A DNA stretch of 10,651 bases, taken from positions 1,941,790-1,952,440 of the forward strand of contig NW_003144786.1 in assembly GCF_000003605.2 (NCBI RefSeq). Reading direction: 5' to 3'. The stretch is from Saccoglossus kowalevskii (lineage: Eukaryota; Hemichordata; Enteropneusta; Harrimaniidae). The notes below the pieces were generated by a model. It was given only the letters and a program-made list of their open reading frames with translations. It was not told where the DNA came from and made no database searches. This document shows positions 7,090 through 10,651 of the stretch, piece by piece. Positions within the stretch are counted from its first letter, which is position 1, and every line of letters starts with the position of its first letter. Both the position numbers and the translations under genes were made by a program.

Positions 7090-7327
7090 AAAAGCCTCTG
7101 CTAACAGTATAAATCCTTAGAGTTACAATGCTAAGATAGCTTTGCAAATGAAAAAGTTGGAACCCCAAGATCCAAGAAGAATATCACTGCATCTTGCTCC
7201 ACTTAGTCCACCTCTAACTGCTACTCTTGTTGAAGAAAACCATTCAAGACGCACATTATGCCACTTTACCAGGCAGAAACCCTGCATATTGTTATTGGTT
7301 GTTTTTCATTTGACAATACTATTGTGA
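7090..7327 (+). pseudogene. Candidate exon with an in-frame TAG
   Basis: A strong acceptor (GCATTTTTTTTCTAG ending at 7089) opens a frame that can follow the donor at 6325 in phase (GAA AA|A AAA GCC). It reads KASANSINP, meets TAG at 7118-7120, then continues in the same frame for 68 codons with protein-like sequence (SYNAKIALQMKKLEPQDPRR, then ISLHLAPLSPPLTATLVEEN) to a stop at 7325-7327. The TAG could mark an alternative end of the spliced gene, a lost exon, or a substitution from CAG. No family is recognised. Confidence 0.2.
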
Positions 7328-8277
7328 CATTTGTGAGTGTGACTACAGGCTAAAGTTAAAGATTGCGTCATTTGTTGATGTGACGATCCCGGGCAATGCG
7401 ATGATCCTAGGCGATGATCAGTTGCTTGCATGTGTTTGGTCCCATCGCCGGGCACCCAGTGCTTTTGCATTTATAGTATGAGTATGTGATTCACTAACGT
7501 CGCGATTTCTCTTCATCGAAATATCCACACAAAAACTGGTGTGTATAACAGCATAAAAATAAGTTTAAAAATTGCACATTTAAACATAACCCAACTAGTT
7601 TTCCTTTGGATATGTTCATTGTGGTTATGGGGGTAAATGTGACATATTTTCAAATATGGATTTTCATACTCTGACTGTAGCAATCTTTACCAGATCTAGT
7701 GGAATGTTGTAACCTGCCCCAGTCCTTGCCATTTCAAATCATGTGTCGATCTTGGTGACAACCAACCAGTCACACCTGGAATTTAAACATAAAATAAACT
7801 TACTCAACAATTTAATGGCTGCTCTTTCAGTGAATAATATACCTATTATATTATCTTCTTGAGTAAAAGAAATGAGTGTCTCTTATTAAGGAACACTGAT
7901 GTACACTCATTAAATATATCATTTGCATCCGTAACATCTCTAAGGCCATGCAAGAACATTCTCTACTATATGTAGAGAATTCAAACCTATATGTCTGTGT
8001 ACTAGGATTTTATATTTATGATGGTGATGAGACAAATAATCTAGCATCCCAATTTTCCAGTTCACCACCATCTCCTCGCCATCTTTCTCGCACATTTATT
8101 TTAATTCTTTCCATGCTAGCGCTTGTGTACTCTACCACGTGACTTTTTTTTATTCATTTGTGTTTCGTACACTCATAAGAGCAGAACCAGTAATCAATGT
8201 TTTTCGAATAAAGTAATGCAATATCTACGTATTATACGAGTTATTACAACTTATAATTTACCCATATATATATATAG
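7328..8277. other. Gene-poor stretch with inverted repeats
   Basis: No gene is supported. Inverted repeats: TTACTCAA (7800-7807) with TTGAGTAA (7859-7866); AATGAGTGT (7871-7879) with ACACTCATT (7903-7911), 9 bp perfect; TTCTCTAC (7959-7966) with GTAGAGAA (7972-7979), 8 bp perfect with a TATAT loop. A CACGTG E-box is at 8136-8141 and an AT microsatellite at about 8264-8276. The plus frame 7948-8142 (64 codons) has no recognisable domain. Confidence 0.5.
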
Positions 8278-8604
8278 CTAGTCCTCTGCATATAAATTTA
8301 ACCTTTCACCATTCAAACATTCCTTTCCCGAGAAACATTTAGTCAGAATAACCTCTGGTTTATACATTTTTACAACAATATAAAACGTAAGTTGAGCCTC
8401 GCCATTCTTCATCATGATATTGACACAAACTATGTGATACCATCTCGCAAAGATACAGTCAACTGCAAGTTTATGAGAAATAAAAAAAACATTTTATTAA
8501 CTTTAAGCCATGTAAGTAAGTACATTTACCAGGATCACAAACACAATCTTTTTCAACATCTTCATCTGCATTGCGAGCTTTGGAAATGGATGATTTGTCA
8601 ATCT
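8278..8604 (-). CDS. Candidate spliced 3' exons (8604-8530, 8462-8278) encoding a PHD-like half finger
   Basis: On the minus strand an acceptor (TCTCATCTGTGGCCAG) opens a 75-nt exon ending at GATCCTG|GTAAAT. The 67-nt intron ends with an excellent acceptor, TTTTTTTTATTTCTCATAAACTTGCAG in outline (polypyrimidine then CAG). The last exon is 185 nt and ends in TAG at 8278-8280. Phases agree (2 + 24 codons + 1, then 2 + 60 codons + stop). The junction creates DVEKDCVCDPVDCIFARWYH followed by IVCVNI. C-x4-C-x6-H-x2-C around RWYH matches the second half of a PHD finger (compare CDN.DC....WFH..C in ING-type fingers), a histone-tail reader. The first zinc cysteine pair is not in these exons, and the tail after VCVNI lacks an obvious final Cys pair. 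It may be a diverged or broken copy. Confidence 0.4.
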
Positions 8605-8858
8605 CTGGCCACAGATGAGATAGCAATATTTGGATGGCAAATCAACTCTTTTCCTAGACCATAAGGTGAGTCTATAGGAATGATGTCAAAGGATTCCAAT
8701 TGTAGTAATGCATGTCCTAGAAGTATCACAAAACCTTCAGTAGTAAAATTATCGATGACAAGTATTTTCATATTCATGTGCTTGAAAACCGTACGTATGT
8801 TGTAGAGTGTACTACGACTGCCACCACTATTTGGTGAGTACATAGCATCCATAATGTC
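8598..8858 (-). CDS. Unrecognised minus-strand open frame, possible upstream exon
   Basis: From a possible acceptor (TTCTTATTAG before 8858) the frame reads DIMDAMYSPNSGGSRSTLYN, then IRTVFKHMNMKILVID, then FVILLGHALLQLESFDIIPI, to a TGA at 8598-8600, 86 codons. The composition is protein-like, but I do not recognise it. It lies just upstream of and slightly overlaps the PHD-like exons in a different frame. A donor at GAAG|GTTTTG (about 8725) would join in phase to the 8604 exon. An exon of the same gene, a fragment of a mobile element or a chance frame are all possible. Confidence 0.25.
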   Translation of the reverse strand, partial: DIMDAMYSPNSGGSRSTLYNIRTVFKHMNMKILVIDNFTTEGFVILLGHALLQLESFDIIPIDSPYGLGKELICHPNIAISSVARD

Positions 8859-9476
8859 CTAATAAGAATTACAATAGAAGAATAATTGCATCTTTAAAAA
8901 TGTGCCAGCTTCTATCAATTTATAGCAATGAATACAATAAAAATAACGAGTTAAACTGAAATTACATAACAAGTTTTCGTTTTTTACCTCAAAGGCATTG
9001 TGTCCTATGAATATAATATTCAAGAACCAAAAACAGAACTGTGTCACGCTGGTTTTGCAGAAAAACCATTAGTGTTTGAAATATAGATGCATCTCACATT
9101 CAGTTTGTAGGTAAAGTTACAGAGCAGCAAGGTCAGAAACCTCCACAAAATTGAGCTTATGTGTCCACTGTACGTGCGACGCCAAATATTTGTTGAAGTC
9201 GAGTGAAACATAACATCATTATACTGCATGAGGCAAAACTCAATCGGATCATATGATAAAGAATGCGAGTATAGCTACCTGGGAACTAAAAAAAAATCGG
9301 TTGATAAAATTAACATTGTCAACGCATTTTACATAATTTTACGCATTTTAGTGATTGACATTCTGCGCAGGTCCCCTGATAAAAGTGGTATAACTCAATT
9401 TTGTTTTTACCCACGCCAGCCAACCATTTGTCAAGACTTTCGATTTTGCTGACAGAGTAATTTTGGTGTCTTTTTT
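8859..9476. other. No gene called; possible splice signals
   Basis: Minus-strand acceptor-like tracts occur at about 9281 (TTTTTTTTTAGTTCCCAG) and before 9009, and a donor-like GAG|GTAAAA at about 8994, so further exons of the minus-strand gene could lie here. Around 9110-9230 all three minus frames are open for some distance, so no frame can be preferred. None is called. Confidence 0.3.
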
Positions 9477-9506
9477 AGCCTTCGCAGACGAAGTCTGCTG
9501 AAGGCT
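9477..9506. repeat. Strong hairpin, probable dispersed-repeat landmark
   Basis: AGCCTTC-GCAGAC (9477-9489), loop GAA, then GTCTGC-TGAAGGCT (9493-9506) pair over 13 bp with a single bulged base. It is followed by a GTCCGTCCGTC short repeat (about 9525-9534) and a stretch to about 9700 that differs in character from its surroundings. A terminal or subterminal hairpin of a non-autonomous DNA element is likely but was not confirmed by a second copy here. Confidence 0.5.
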
Positions 9507-9745
9507 TATAGATTGGGTTCTGTCCGTCCGTCTTTTATCTCTTATAACTTTGATATGCTCTGTCCAATTTTTTTCAAAGTTGGTGCAAATGTAATTCTGA
9601 ATGCCATACATATGTACGCCAAGTATTTTTTTTGATTCGGCAAAGTTTCATTGTGATTTTCAACATTTTATTAGTACAAGTGCCGAAATTTGCTGGAAAA
9701 ATCCGAGTTTTAACGACATCTCGCAAGAGAACTGGCATACCGTAT

Positions 9746-9757
9746 TGCGCATGCGCC
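9746..9757. promoter_or_regulatory. NRF-1-like palindromic site, possible promoter
   Basis: TGCGCATGCGCC contains the perfect palindrome GCGCATGCGC and matches the NRF-1 consensus (YGCGCAYGCGCR) at 11 of 12 positions. NRF-1 sites mark CpG-type promoters in animals. The local sequence (9710-9815) is richer in CpG than the rest of the window. Confidence 0.35.
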
Positions 9758-9864
9758 AGTCTAACCGCTAAGGAAATCGCCGTCGATTTTGTCTGAGGAT
9801 ATTGTATTCCGGGACTGTATCTTTCTTTGCACAAGGCTTACATAGATTAAATTCTATCTCAAAG
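9758..9864 (+). other. Possible non-coding first exon ending at a consensus donor
   Basis: About 107 bp after the NRF-1-like site, CTCAAAG|GTAAGA (donor at 9865) matches the splice-donor consensus closely. No ATG-led frame is evident before it, so it would be a 5' UTR exon of a plus-strand gene extending beyond the window. This is an inference from two signals. Confidence 0.25.
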
Positions 9865-9865
9865 G

Positions 9866-10651
9866 TAAGAAACTGTGCTTATGGTATTTATTATGAACTT
9901 TGATTTATCCTTTTGTGTCCTGACTTTAGTGAGAAACTAGCGATCGCACAGTGTCACACTTTGCCAGAAAAACAGTCCTGCTATTAGTTCAAGAACTGGT
10001 TATGAAACGTGTAAATCGAAAGTTTATGTCGTCATTTAGGAGGCTTGGGAATAACGTTTGGCATATAAAATACTGGAATAATAAAAACGTAAAAGTTTAG
10101 AACACGCTGATCGTGATTCTGTTATGTACGATTGCTGTTGCCGGTGTTCATTGGCAACTGCTAGCAAATTGAAACTTGGTTTTGTGATGACATATTAGAC
10201 TAGAATTATCGAGAAAACACAAGTCAAGTTCAGCCAACCGAAAGCAATGATGAAATTGAAAAGTACTGTAATTAAATATCAATGAATCTATCATCGCTTT
10301 TAAATTACAATTGAAGTAAATATGATAACCGAGTGCGTTACTGCACTCGTGACCGGGACCTCTATGCTCCATGCGGTGTTGAAGTTTATCGGTAAATCGA
10401 ACCTCTGTCAACAAATTTTCCCAATCAGCTATTTATTTCGGTACTGAAGTCAAGGTGGCAATTTCAATGTTTAGCTACCATAATTTATCCCCATTATGAG
10501 CAGGAAAATAAGTTACGGACCTCGATTGAGATGGATTTAACGGGCCGCCATGTTTTTAAGGATATGTGAAACATATTAGGGAGGGGTCAAATTCACATAA
10601 TCCTCAATTTATGATGTGACTTAATAGTCATAATTTTTTTTTTCAAACTTT
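9866..10651. other. No gene called; one hairpin
   Basis: No gene is supported. A perfect 7-bp hairpin CGAGTGC-GTTACT-GCACTCG lies at 10330-10349. A plus-strand open stretch (about 9934-10099, basic, with an ATG at about 10001) and the minus frame 10148-10414 have no recognisable domain. AGGGGTCAAAT at 10582-10592 is the reverse complement of 5391-5401 in the tandem array. Confidence 0.45.

Noticed and set aside
7370-7470. tRNA or other structured RNA in the CGATGATC-repeating patch
   Set aside because: No A-box/B-box pair or cloverleaf was found; only short repeats of CGATGATC are visible.
7690-7780. Minus-strand exon between TTAAATTCCAG and ATCTG|GTAAAG
   Set aside because: Both splice signals look good, but the only open frame meets TAG before the donor and joins no neighbouring exon in phase.
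9044-9290. Minus-strand exons with DFNKYLASHVQWTHKLNFVE-like or NIWRRTYSGH-like peptides
   Set aside because: All three frames are partly open and none fits the available acceptors and donors consistently.
9348-9834. Minus-strand frames of 86-87 codons
   Set aside because: They run through the hairpin-led repeat and the CpG-rich patch with no domain or splice support.
9934-10099. Basic plus-strand open stretch of about 55 codons
   Set aside because: The only ATG is near its middle, there is no recognisable motif and no clear splice linkage.

Overview
The window looks like AT-rich eukaryotic DNA from an invertebrate animal. A marine invertebrate such as a mollusc is my best guess, inferred from the mix of mobile elements. 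There is no operon structure, and the long open frames belong to retrotransposons. The remaining coding signal is in short pieces flanked by splice-site-like sequence.

Layout. Positions 1-1013 hold the 5' end of a Pao/BEL-type LTR retrotransposon on the minus strand: LTR (about 772-1013), primer-binding site (755-767), and an open frame that runs off the left edge. That frame is unusual. A short Gag-like N-terminus is joined directly to the integrase C-terminal region plus a DUF5641-like domain, so most of gag and all of protease, RT, RNase H and the integrase core are missing. Positions 1218 to about 4710 hold a 5'-truncated APE-type LINE on the minus strand: endonuclease, reverse transcriptase and C-terminal zinc-binding tail. 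It is broken by about five frameshifts, yet no in-frame nonsense codon is seen in the stitched frame.

Positions 5006-5323 hold an unrecognised plus-strand open frame whose end lies in a tandem array of five 86-bp units (5309-5738), each unit containing dyad symmetries. Downstream are plus-strand candidate exons that join in a consistent phase and end in an acidic/serine-rich tail with a PKRKV-type basic motif (6211-6324 and 6565-6622). On the opposite strand, candidate exons 8530-8604 and 8278-8462 join in phase and give half of a PHD-like zinc finger. The two putative genes converge.

From 8859 to the right edge there is little coding signal. That stretch holds a strong hairpin that probably marks a dispersed repeat (9477-9506), an NRF-1-like GCGCATGCGC palindrome followed about 110 bp later by a consensus splice donor (possible promoter and first exon), and another hairpin at 10330-10349.

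The retroelement calls are secure. The spliced-gene models are inference from splice signals, phase and short motifs, and no transcript data were available.
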